From GCA-020344555 sp964548955 (GTDB lineage Bacteria > Planctomycetota > Phycisphaerae > UBA1845): a stretch of DNA of 14,029 bases. The DNA lies in assembly GCA_964548955.1 (NCBI GenBank), contig CAZJTP010000117.1, forward strand, positions 1 through 14,029, read 5' to 3'. Below, piece by piece: positions 1-6,705 of the stretch. The number at the start of each line of letters is the position of its first letter. The first letter of the stretch is position 1. The position numbers and the translations under genes are program-made. Under the pieces are notes generated by a model. It was given only the letters and a program-made list of their open reading frames with translations, was not told where the DNA came from and made no database searches.

Positions 1-66
1 AAGGTCATCGACCTGCTCAACGGGGCGGGCGCGTACGAAGCCTGGAACAACCGGAACCCTCCATGA
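1..66 (+). CDS. C-terminal fragment of unidentified protein
   Basis: The frame is open from base 1 and ends at a TGA at 64-66, giving a 21-residue tail that begins KVIDLLNGAG and ends NNRNPP. It is probably the 3' end of a gene starting outside the window, since a repeat-rich non-coding spacer begins directly after the stop. The tail is too short to assign to a family. It could also be a chance open frame. Confidence 0.45.
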   Translation, partial: KVIDLLNGAGAYEAWNNRNPP

Positions 67-72
67 ACTCTC

Positions 73-99
73 GTCCATTCTTCATCCTTCATCCTTCAG
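73..99 (+). repeat. TTCATCC low-complexity tract (left copy)
   Basis: Short imperfect units of the type CTTCATC / CTTCATCC follow one another. A longer tract of the same composition occurs near the other end of the window (13381-13437). Read in one frame such tracts give FILHPSSFIL-like peptides, a pattern I recall from spurious intergenic ORFs in planctomycete assemblies. That recollection is not tested here. Confidence 0.6.
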
Positions 100-301
100 A
101 CGACGGTCTTTTCTTTAATTGAGGTCCGTCAAGAAACCGTCGATCGAACGTGGTGTCCTGGAAGTCTCGCGGTTTAGCTCAAAGGCATCTGGCAGGGACA
201 CTGACCGACACGTAGAATCCGACGGCGATGGCATTACAGCGTCCTTCGTTTTCGTGCAGCGAAATTGTGGACATCGAAGACGCCTTGACGAAGGAGAATC
301 C

Positions 302-328
302 GCGCGGGCTTTGAGCCCGCGGTTCGCT
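302..328 (+). repeat. Palindromic GCGGGCTTTGAGCCCGC repeat, copy 1
   Basis: GCGGGC and GCCCGC arms enclose a short TTTGA loop. Nearly the same sequence recurs at 5753-5779: the first 14 bases are identical, followed by a few substitutions. Two similar copies in separate spacers mark it as a dispersed REP-like element rather than a local terminator. No T-run follows. Confidence 0.65.
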
Positions 329-375
329 ACACGAAAACGTAATCGGCTTTAGTTCATGGTCCGCGGCGACACACG

Positions 376-1335
376 ATGATGACGCGCTCGCACTTCGCAG
401 GAGGTTTGCGCCTCTTGTACCGATCCCAAAGATTGATGGCCCGTCTGTGTACCCCTGGCAGCTTGCAGCCAGTGTGTTTTCGGGAGCAGTATGAGTGGAC
501 AAGCCACCCGTGGCACCTTGCAGCAAAACGCAGTTGTGTACTGGGATTGGTATCACTCGTTCTTGTCGGCGGTTGTGGAGACATCTTCGCAGCCAGGTCC
601 GCACCGCTGTTCACTGTGCCGCTGACGATTGTCGGTGAGCCGGTAGATCCTGCCGTCATTGATACCGGGGGCGATTATGAACTGATGCTCCGTGACAGTT
701 TCGGGCTGAAGGTCGTCGACAATGCCGATGTGCTGGCCTTTGGCGGTAGGGAGCAGGTCAACATTACGGAAGGTTTCCGATACACCGCGGGCGGATTGGA
801 GAACACGGCGGATGGTGCTCTGGTCGGCCTGTCCGTGTGCAACTGCAACGGACTGGGCTTTCACTTCTTCCGCGAGACGGGCGTGGTGCTCGGAGTGAAC
901 TTTGCAAGCTTGCACGCAGCCTTTCTCGCGGTCGTGCCAGCGGGCGGTGTGACGATCCCGTTTCAAGTGCCACCGCCGTTTTTGACCGACTTCGACGGTG
1001 CGTTTGTCGAGGTCGACGTCGCCTCCGGCGGGGAGTCCCGAGCGGTGCTCGCGCTGCTCGATACGGGCACCAACGCGAGCATGATGCAGCGCGGACTTGT
1101 GGGGACGGCGTCGTCTCTGACACCCGACCGTCTCAACATCACCATTGGCAAGGAGCGTTTCGGGACCGTGGCGGTGCAGGTTGGACTCTTTGATACGGAG
1201 GGTTTGCCCGATCTGATCATCGGCACCGACGTGATGCGCGCCTGGTCCGACCGGTGGTACTTCTTCTTTGCAAAGAAGGGTGGAACCGTTACGGTCTTCC
1301 CACGCGTCGTGACGGATCCCGCCGATGCGAATTAG
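376..1335 (+). CDS. Bilobal aspartyl-protease-like lipoprotein
   Basis: The protein has up to 319 residues. A hydrophobic stretch VLGLVSLVLVGGC at 55-67 ends in a lipobox-like VGGC (Cys67), so it is probably an exported lipoprotein. Two retropepsin-like signatures follow: Asp96-Thr-Gly with a downstream VLGVNF, and Asp229-Thr-Gly with a downstream LIIGTDV. This is the hydrophobic-hydrophobic-Gly pattern of the psi loop. The arrangement fits two aspartyl-protease lobes in one chain, with one catalytic Asp each, acting in the periplasm or on the cell surface. Substrate and partners are unknown. The start is uncertain: from ATG 376 the signal n-region would be unusually long (about 54 residues). 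An AGGAGG at 399-404 precedes a TTG at 415, and a GTG lies at 472; either would give a more normal signal peptide. It stands alone between two repeat-bearing spacers. Confidence 0.75.
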   Translation: MMTRSHFAGGLRLLYRSQRLMARLCTPGSLQPVCFREQYEWTSHPWHLAAKRSCVLGLVSLVLVGGCGDIFAARSAPLFTVPLTIVGEPVDPAVIDTGGDYELMLRDSFGLKVVDNADVLAFGGREQVNITEGFRYTAGGLENTADGALVGLSVCNCNGLGFHFFRETGVVLGVNFASLHAAFLAVVPAGGVTIPFQVPPPFLTDFDGAFVEVDVASGGESRAVLALLDTGTNASMMQRGLVGTASSLTPDRLNITIGKERFGTVAVQVGLFDTEGLPDLIIGTDVMRAWSDRWYFFFAKKGGTVTVFPRVVTDPADAN

Positions 1336-1353
1336 CTACATCGACTTGACCAT

Positions 1354-1383
1354 TCGTGCGAGAAAGGATTCTCGCACGAGCGT
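1354..1383. repeat. Perfect 11-bp hairpin, dispersed repeat copy 1
   Basis: Arms at 1354-1364 and 1369-1379 pair perfectly (TCGTGCGAGAA / TTCTCGCACGA) around an AGGA loop, 18 bp after the stop of the aspartyl-protease-like gene. It could act as a transcription terminator, but no T-run follows on either strand. A related sequence lies at 5607-5637, with identical AAAGGA core and CGCACGAGCGT end, so it is better read as a mobile or dispersed repeat. Confidence 0.65.
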
Positions 1384-1544
1384 TACCCTTCCGAGGTGAA
1401 TTAGACAATCGAACAACTCTCTCGGGATGCTTGCGGTGTAAGACGGCCTTGCCGTGGCCGGCACCAAGACCGATGCTTTGACCGCAACGCGGCCCGGACA
1501 TACGATGCGATCCGGTCGGATTCGGGTCTGAGTGGACAATCGGC

Positions 1545-2525
1545 GTGAGCGAATCGCTAGCCATCCAGGGTGTCATGGTGACCGGTGCCACAGGCTTTGT
1601 CGGTCGGTACGTCGTGCGCGAGTTGCTCGCCAAGTCGCTAAAGCCGGTGTGCCTGGTTCGATCCGTTGACAAGCTGACCGCCCAGCATCCGGGAGTGAAC
1701 CCTGATCGGCTGATCCCGATCGTCGGCAGCCTGAACGATCGCGACGCGCTGCGGCGCGCGGCTGATCTTAGCCAAGCGGTCATCCATCTGGTCGGCATCA
1801 TCATCGCCAGGCGCCTCAAAGGGCAGACGTTTCAGAGTATTCACGTGCAAGGCACGCGGAACGTCGTCGACGCTGCCAAGCAGGCCGGTATCAAACGATT
1901 CATTCACATATCCGCCCTTGGCACGCGGTCCGATGCGATCTCTCTCTATCACCGTACGAAATGGACGGCACAGGAGTACGTGAGTAACAGCGGTCTGGAC
2001 TACACGATCTTCCGCCCGAGTCTTATTCACGGTCCCGAGAGCGAATTCATGCGGCTGATGAAGCGGTTTATCTGCGGGCTGGTGCCGCCGGTGATCCCCT
2101 ATTTCGGTAGTGGTCAGGCGAAGGTCCAGCCCGTATCAGTCAAGGACGTCGCGTTTTGCCTAGTCGAGTCGCTCCGGCGGTCCGATACAATCGATAGGGT
2201 GTTCCCGCTCGGCGGTCCAAAGTGCTACACGTGGATCGAGCTGTACAACATGTGTCGGGCCCTGATGCCGGGCGCGAGACACGGGAAACCGCTTGTTTCG
2301 CTCCCGGTGCCGGTAGCGAAGGTGATTGCCGGTCTGTCGGCACCGCCGATGGCGCTCGCGGAACTGATCGTACCGACGATCGGGATGTTCAGGTTCGACG
2401 CCGGTCAGGTGCTAATAACGCAGGAGGACAGCGTCTGCGATCACACTGTGGCTGAGCGGGCATTCGGGATCCAAATGCGATCCTTCGAGGACGATTTCGC
2501 GGTTTACGCAGACTCGATCAGCTAA
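1545..2525 (+). CDS. NAD(P)-binding SDR/NmrA-type epimerase-like protein
   Basis: This is a 326-residue Rossmann-fold protein. A nucleotide-binding GATGFVG motif lies at 14-20, preceded by a hydrophobic beta strand, and a YHRTK sequence at 135-139 fits the YxxxK catalytic pair of extended short-chain dehydrogenases, with Ser123 as a possible third member. The overall pattern (LVRS near 37-40, HLVGII, GTRNVVDAAKQAGIKRFIHIS) resembles the atypical SDR group that includes NDUFA9-like and NmrA-like proteins, which often lack a known reaction. Substrate cannot be read from the sequence. The GTG at 1545 is the likely start because the Rossmann motif begins just ten residues in. The apgM start follows only 13 bp after its stop, so the two are probably co-transcribed. 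No clear ribosome-binding site was seen. Confidence 0.85.
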   Translation: MSESLAIQGVMVTGATGFVGRYVVRELLAKSLKPVCLVRSVDKLTAQHPGVNPDRLIPIVGSLNDRDALRRAADLSQAVIHLVGIIIARRLKGQTFQSIHVQGTRNVVDAAKQAGIKRFIHISALGTRSDAISLYHRTKWTAQEYVSNSGLDYTIFRPSLIHGPESEFMRLMKRFICGLVPPVIPYFGSGQAKVQPVSVKDVAFCLVESLRRSDTIDRVFPLGGPKCYTWIELYNMCRALMPGARHGKPLVSLPVPVAKVIAGLSAPPMALAELIVPTIGMFRFDAGQVLITQEDSVCDHTVAERAFGIQMRSFEDDFAVYADSIS

Positions 2526-2538
2526 AGGTTGACCTTCC

Positions 2539-3744
2539 ATGGACATTCAAGAATTGACTCGTGAACTCAACGTCAAGAACGACTCGAAGATCGTGTTGGT
2601 GGTGGCCGACGGCGTTGGAGGAATCCCTCTAGCTCCGGGCGGCAAGACAGAGCTGGAGACCGCCTCCACGCCCAACCTGGATGACCTGGTGAGGTCCAAC
2701 ATCTGCGGTCTGATGATTCCCATTTTGCCGGGGATCACGCCGGGCAGCGGGCCGGGACACTTGGGCGTTTTCGGATACGATCCTCTCAAATATGTCATTG
2801 GCCGTGGTGTGCTCGAGGCCCTGGGCATCGACTTTGACCTCGGGCCTAACGACGTCGCCATCCGCGGCAACTTCTGCACTGTAGATGACGCCGGAGTCAT
2901 CACCGATCGCCGCGCGGGGCGCATCCCCACCGAAACCTGCGTCAAGCTGGTCGAGAAGCTGCGGGCAATCTCCATCGACGGCATCGAGATGTTCGTCGAG
3001 CCGGTCCGTGATTATCGATTCGTAGTAGTGTTTCGCGGCGAGGGATTGGAATCTAATGTGGCGGACACCGATCCGCAGCTCGTTGGGGCCAGGCCACTGG
3101 ACCCGGTGGCCCGCAACCCGGCTTCCGGGCGTACGGCCGACATCGCAGCTCAGTTCATCCACCAGGCCCGGGAAATCCTTCGTGACGAGCATCCGGCCAA
3201 CATGCTCACGCTACGCGGGTTTGCCAAGAAGCCGCCGATTCCGTCGATGGAAGAGGCATACGGATTGACGGCGTCGGCAATCGCCGTTTACCCGATGTAC
3301 CGGGGTTTGGCACGGTTGGTCGGGATGAATGTTCTGCCGTCGGGTACCAATCTCAAGGATGAGGTGGATGCCCTTAAGGCCCATTGGGACTCATCCAACT
3401 TCTTCTTCCTTCATTTCAAGTATACAGACAGCGCCGGCGAGGACGGCAACTTCGATGAGAAAGTGCGTCGGATCGAGGAGCTTGACGCCGAGATTCCACG
3501 CATCGTGGAGCTGAAGCCCGAGGTGCTCATCGTCACGGGCGATCATAGCACGCCGGCAAAGCTGCGCAGCCACAGTTGGCACCCGATTCCCGTACTTCTG
3601 GCTGCGGATTCCTGTCGCCCCGACGAGGCGACACGGTTCGGCGAGTCTCACTGTCTGCGCGGCGGCCTGGGCACGTTCGAAGCCAAGTACCTGCTCACAC
3701 TGGCACTTGCCCATGCCGGCAGATTGCAGAAGTTTGGAGCATGA
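2539..3744 (+). CDS. apgM: 2,3-bisphosphoglycerate-independent phosphoglycerate mutase, archaeal type
   Basis: This enzyme interconverts 3- and 2-phosphoglycerate in cytosolic glycolysis and gluconeogenesis, using two metal ions. At 401 residues it has the usual length for the ApgM family (alkaline-phosphatase superfamily). The metal ligand Asp24 sits in VVADGVGG. The nucleophile is likely Ser70 in TPGSGPGHLG, followed by the family-typical FGYDP. RRAGR lies at 124-128, KYTDSAGEDG around Asp297, and TGDHSTP (Asp335, His336) with SHSWHP (His345, His348) completes the metal site. ATG 2539 is preceded by AAAGG about ten bases upstream, close behind the SDR gene. A hairpin at 3743-3766 overlaps the stop codon. 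The neighbouring gene on the right is convergent. Confidence 0.95.
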   Translation: MDIQELTRELNVKNDSKIVLVVADGVGGIPLAPGGKTELETASTPNLDDLVRSNICGLMIPILPGITPGSGPGHLGVFGYDPLKYVIGRGVLEALGIDFDLGPNDVAIRGNFCTVDDAGVITDRRAGRIPTETCVKLVEKLRAISIDGIEMFVEPVRDYRFVVVFRGEGLESNVADTDPQLVGARPLDPVARNPASGRTADIAAQFIHQAREILRDEHPANMLTLRGFAKKPPIPSMEEAYGLTASAIAVYPMYRGLARLVGMNVLPSGTNLKDEVDALKAHWDSSNFFFLHFKYTDSAGEDGNFDEKVRRIEELDAEIPRIVELKPEVLIVTGDHSTPAKLRSHSWHPIPVLLAADSCRPDEATRFGESHCLRGGLGTFEAKYLLTLALAHAGRLQKFGA

Positions 3745-3766
3745 CTTGCACACATCGATGCAAGTC
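3743..3766 (+). terminator. Hairpin overlapping the apgM stop codon
   Basis: Arms GACTTGCA (3743-3750) and TGCAAGTC (3759-3766) pair perfectly around an 8-base loop. The 5' arm includes the last two bases of the TGA stop. No T-run follows, so intrinsic termination is doubtful. It may stabilise the mRNA end, or simply border the repeat that starts at 3768. Confidence 0.3.
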
Positions 3767-3767
3767 G

Positions 3768-3810
3768 GAGCCGCGACCGACAAAACCGAGCCGCGACCGT
3801 GAGGGAGCGG
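3768..3810. repeat. GAGCCGCGACCG REP-like repeat between convergent genes
   Basis: The 12-mer GAGCCGCGACCG occurs at 3768-3779 and again at 3788-3799, followed by TGAGGGAGCGG. This matches an intergenic repeat I recall from planctomycete genomes, whose frames translate to SRDREGA-like peptides. It sits in the 190-bp gap between apgM and the symporter, where neither gene needs a promoter. Confidence 0.6.
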
Positions 3811-3934
3811 GTGATCCCTTGTAGCGACATGCGCGTTTCCGGTCCGAATCGGCGATTTCAGTAGGTGATTCGTACTCCGCAGATTCTGTCACGAAACCGT
3901 TTGTTAAGAGATCCGCCAGGATAACCAACTCGAT

Positions 3935-5449
3935 CTATCGGTTACTTGCCATGGTCCTTGGTGGTGTCAACAGGCTGACCACGATGTTGACGATCAAGGC
4001 CGCGACGAATGCGAGCGGCAGGTTGTAGATTTCCACGTCGCGGGTTTGGGCGCCGTAGGTCTGCTGCCAGATTAACGCCACGCCAAAACCGGTCAGCATC
4101 CCCGCAATGCACCCCACATACGAAGCGCGTCGCCACAGGAGGACCAGGATCATCTGCGGCCCGAACGACGCACCGAGGATCGCCCAACCATACGTCAAAA
4201 CGAACTTGTAGACCTCCTTGGGGTCAAAAATGACGAGCATGACAGCCCCGACGCCCAGGGCAAGGACGACGAGCCGGTTGACCACCATGTGCGCCTTTTC
4301 CTTGCCTCTGGCAAAAAGCCGTGCGTATAAATCGCTCGCGGCGGAACTTGCCGCGACGACAAGTTGACTGTCGGCCGTAGAACAGATGGCGGCGAGAACC
4401 GCGGCGAGAACGAGGCCGGCCAGAACGCCCGGCAGCAGATGCATGGCGGACAAGACCAGCCCGAGTTCCTTGTAGATATCCGCCGTGTCTTCGGCCAACA
4501 TTTTCTGGCCCCACGTCGCTCCGCCAGCCGTCATCGCTCGTGCCATCAGTCCGACCGTGACCGCACCCCAGTACACGCACAGCCCCCACACGAACGAGAT
4601 GATCCCGCCGAGGATCGCCTCACGACGGTGCTTCAAGGCCATGAAGCGAATGAGGACGTGCGGCTGGCCGGGGTAGCCGAAATTGATCCCTAATGCACCG
4701 GACCCGAGAAGGAAACCGAGAAAAGCGGCACCGCTCTTTTGCGGTGTGAAGCGAAGCAAGTTTGCATCCACGCCACGCAGCTGCTCGGCGATGAACCCGT
4801 AGCCGCCTTGGGTCGCGAGTAGGTAAATCGGGAAGACAACCAGCGTCCCGACCATCAGTAGGGCTTGTAGTAAATCCGTCCAACAGACGGCCCGAAACCC
4901 TCCGAGGACCGTGTAGATCAACACGATACCCGCCCCGATCAACACGCCAATCGTGTAGTCGATATTGAAACTCACCGCGAAGGCCTTGCCCGCCGCCGCC
5001 AACTGCGCCGCAACGTACAGCAGCATGGCCACCAGGATGACAATCACGCTGAGCGTTCGCAGCAGGGGCACGCGCTCACGGAACGTGAACGCGAAAAAGT
5101 CGGGGATTGTCAAGGCGGATAACTTGTCGGATCGGTCGCGCAGGCGCCCCGCCACGACAAACCAGTTGAACAAAAAGCCCAACAGGCATCCGGGAATGAT
5201 CCAATACGCCGAGACGCCGGACGCGAACGCCCAACCGACCAGCCCGAGTGTTACCCATCCGGACTCGCTTGAAGCAGATGCTGAAAGGGCCGCGATCCAG
5301 CTACCGAGCGATCGGCCCGCCAGAAAGTAATCCTCGTCGCTGCGACGCGCGAAGCGGGCGGAGTAGAGCCCGACGGCGACGATCCCGAGCGTGTAAACGG
5401 CAAACGAAACGAAAAAGACCGTTGTGTTGACGTTGCTCGCTTCAGGCAT
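3935..5449 (-). CDS. Sodium/solute symporter, PutP-like (SSS family)
   Basis: This 504-residue polytopic membrane protein has the length and layout of the solute:sodium symporter family, with about 12-13 hydrophobic segments. The N-terminal DEDYFLAGRSLG, SSESGW at 60-65, GYPGQPHVLIRFM at 258-270 and ICSTADSQLVVAASS at 355-369 are closely PutP-like. PutP imports proline with Na+, so proline or a related amino acid is the likeliest substrate, though this is not proven. In the TM2 motif, E. coli PutP has SDMSGW with the sodium-related Asp55; here the sequence is SSESGW, a variant I believe is common in this subfamily. Ser357-Thr358 aligns with the TM9 sodium site. The start ATG follows a weak GCGAG. 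The gene stands alone, convergent with apgM, with a MITE-like repeat in its upstream region. Confidence 0.9.
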   Translation of the reverse strand: MPEASNVNTTVFFVSFAVYTLGIVAVGLYSARFARRSDEDYFLAGRSLGSWIAALSASASSESGWVTLGLVGWAFASGVSAYWIIPGCLLGFLFNWFVVAGRLRDRSDKLSALTIPDFFAFTFRERVPLLRTLSVIVILVAMLLYVAAQLAAAGKAFAVSFNIDYTIGVLIGAGIVLIYTVLGGFRAVCWTDLLQALLMVGTLVVFPIYLLATQGGYGFIAEQLRGVDANLLRFTPQKSGAAFLGFLLGSGALGINFGYPGQPHVLIRFMALKHRREAILGGIISFVWGLCVYWGAVTVGLMARAMTAGGATWGQKMLAEDTADIYKELGLVLSAMHLLPGVLAGLVLAAVLAAICSTADSQLVVAASSAASDLYARLFARGKEKAHMVVNRLVVLALGVGAVMLVIFDPKEVYKFVLTYGWAILGASFGPQMILVLLWRRASYVGCIAGMLTGFGVALIWQQTYGAQTRDVEIYNLPLAFVAALIVNIVVSLLTPPRTMASNR

Positions 5450-5498
5450 GGTCTGCTCGCTGGGGATGTCAGTCGATCATTGGTCACAACATGCGAAC

Positions 5499-5708
5499 CG
5501 CAGGTTTTAGAGCATTCTGCGAAATCGCATAGCGGCCCCCCTTTCGTCCCCCTTTGCCAAGGCGGGAAAGAGGGGGCGCTGGGACGAGAATCCTGTCTCG
5601 GCCCACTCGAGCGTCGAAAGGACTCACGCACGAGCGTCTCTCCGCACAAGCGTGGGGAAAAGTGGGGTGTCGAGTGATACACAAAAACGGAGCATGCTCT
5701 AGCCTGCG
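5499..5708. mobile_element. MITE-like element with imperfect terminal inverted repeats
   Basis: The left end (5499-5521, CGCAGG-TTTTAGAGCAT-TCTGCG) and the reverse complement of the right end (5688-5708, CGCAGG-CTAGAGCAT-GCTCCG) match at most positions with a 2-base gap. They enclose about 210 bp with no coding capacity of note. Inside, a C-rich/G-rich inverted repeat (about 5533-5578, CCCCCTTT ... AAAGAGGGGG) resembles a palindromic spacer repeat found in many bacteria, and 5607-5637 matches the hairpin repeat at 1354-1383. No clear target-site duplication flanks it. It could be a non-autonomous transposon or a chance nest of smaller repeats. Confidence 0.45.
5607..5637. repeat. Dispersed hairpin repeat, copy 2
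   Basis: It aligns with 1354-1383 with about five substitutions and one extra base. The AAAGGA core and the final CGCACGAGCGT are identical. The stem is poorly preserved here. It lies inside the MITE-like element, in contrast to the isolated copy at 1354. Confidence 0.55.
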
Positions 5709-5752
5709 CGGTGCTTCTTTTCCATGTGATGTTGCTCTGGTGTTGACGACCT

Positions 5753-5779
5753 GCGCGGGCTTTGAGACCGCGGCTCGTT
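5753..5779. repeat. Palindromic GCGGGCTTTGAG repeat, copy 2
   Basis: It is nearly identical to 302-328 (GCGCGGGCTTTGAG, then ACCGCGGCTCG in place of CCCGCGGTTCG). It abuts the stop codon of the MORN lipoprotein gene (TGA complement at 5779-5781), so the palindrome could influence the 3' end of that transcript. Confidence 0.6.
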
Positions 5780-6354
5780 CAGGGCTGCGCGACGTCATCG
5801 ACGTACTCGACCCGTGACCTGACGTTGCCCTCTTCATCCCAGAGCGTCATGGTCCCTTGCTTCTTCCCCTTGATCCATTCAAGCTGCCTTCTCATCTGCC
5901 CGTTGGGCCACCACTCGATGAACGTCCCATGGAAGGACCCATGGTCGAAATGCAGCTCCTGCATCTTGCGTCCGCTAGGATACCACTCGGTCCAGGCCCC
6001 GTCTTCCCTGTCGTTGATGTACTGTCCCTGCGAGCGGATCTGCCCGCTTTCATACCATGCGGAGCGCGGGCCGTGCCTCATCCCCTGGACGTAGTGCTCC
6101 TCATACCTCTTCTGCCCGTTCTCCCAATAGAGCGTGTGCGCGCCGTGCGCGATGAACTCGCCGTCGCTGCCAAGCCGACCTTCGGTGCGCAATTTGACGG
6201 ACCCGTCCGGGAAGTACTCTTCGCGTACCTCGATCCGGTCGGCGTCAGCGCGTGGCTGATCGTCAACAGCGATGTCGTCAGCGTTTCTGGCGGCGCACCC
6301 GCCGAGCCAGATACAACCCAAAGTGATGACCATGCCGATACGTGGGTCTTGCAT
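5779..6354 (-). CDS. MORN-variant (YwqK-like) repeat lipoprotein
   Basis: The ATG at 6354 gives 191 residues beginning MQDPRIGMVITLGCIWLGGC, a compact lipoprotein signal with lipobox LGGC. A further ATG eleven codons upstream (6387) would put a charged segment before it and is less likely. A GGGA lies six bases before the chosen start. After a short acidic linker come about five repeats of the MORN_2/YwqK type, each centred on a W/Y-x-x-x-G-x-x-x pattern: YFPDGSVK, YWENGQKRYEE, WYESGQIRSQG, WYPSGRKMQE, WWPNGQMRRQ and LWDEEGNVRS. Such repeats form beta-hairpin stacks. Their function is usually unknown, and some are annotated as toxin-antitoxin YwqK-family antitoxins by similarity only; no toxin gene is adjacent. 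The product is probably an envelope-anchored protein. Confidence 0.85.
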   Translation of the reverse strand: MQDPRIGMVITLGCIWLGGCAARNADDIAVDDQPRADADRIEVREEYFPDGSVKLRTEGRLGSDGEFIAHGAHTLYWENGQKRYEEHYVQGMRHGPRSAWYESGQIRSQGQYINDREDGAWTEWYPSGRKMQELHFDHGSFHGTFIEWWPNGQMRRQLEWIKGKKQGTMTLWDEEGNVRSRVEYVDDVAQP

Positions 6355-6705
6355 GAATGTCCCTTTCACTGATTCGGAGCGCTGCACGCATGATCCTCCA
6401 TGGCAGGGGCCTGCGTGACACCGTTCGGGTTCGGATCATCGGTACAACGCCGGGCCTCCGAGGCCGGCGAGCGGTATCATATCGTCTTTTGCCCACGGTG
6501 CGTAGGTCCCACTGGTCCGTCTCTTGGACCACCCACGATTGCCCCCATGCCTCGCAGGTGCAAGGTGGCGCTTCGGGGCCGATGCCCCGGCGGCGGCGCT
6601 CGCCGTGGCCCGGTCGAACTGGACGCACCTTCCGCCAACTGTGATGGCGGCGAAGGAAGCTCCATCGCCTCCTCGAGAAAGGGGGGAAGTTGAGCCGAGC
6701 GCTCG
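6355..6705. other. Spacer without a supported gene
   Basis: This 351-bp gap separates the end of the REC-GGDEF-REC-GAF-HD-GYP gene from the start of the MORN lipoprotein gene. A GC-rich hairpin with 8-bp arms and a one-base bulge lies at 6449-6468 and could mark the 3' end of the signalling operon, but no T-run follows. A minus-strand frame at 6278-6628 overlaps the lipoprotein start and shows no recognisable family. A plus-strand frame with scattered CxxC pairs (about 6490-6600) was examined and not accepted. Confidence 0.5.

Larger units (their letters stand above)
67..375. other. Repeat-bearing spacer without a supported gene
   Basis: This 309-bp spacer holds a TTCATCC-type low-complexity tract near its left end and a GC-rich palindrome near 302-326. 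A weak 4-bp stem (AGAC/GTCT) followed by a T-rich run lies near 97-115 and could be a poor terminator for the fragment at 1-66. Small open frames on both strands show no family resemblance and read through the repeats, so no gene is called. Confidence 0.5.
5450..5778. other. Spacer filled by repeats, upstream of the symporter
   Basis: This 329-bp region is upstream of the symporter start and downstream of the MORN-lipoprotein stop. Most of it is the element at 5499-5708, and a second palindromic repeat lies at 5753-5779. The symporter promoter should lie between its start and about 5530, but no convincing -35/-10 pair was seen there. Small open frames are repeat translations. Confidence 0.55.

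Noticed and set aside
179..659. Minus-strand open frames of 141 and 101 codons
   Set aside because: They overlap the signal region of the aspartyl-protease-like gene on the opposite strand and read through a palindromic repeat.
5779..6354. Toxin-antitoxin system based on YwqK-like similarity
   Set aside because: The product is a lipoprotein with MORN-type repeats and has no adjacent small toxin-like gene, so only the repeat protein is called.
6278..6628. Minus-strand open frame of 116 codons between the MORN gene and the signalling gene
   Set aside because: It overlaps the start and signal peptide of the MORN lipoprotein, is rich in Arg/Pro, and shows no family pattern.
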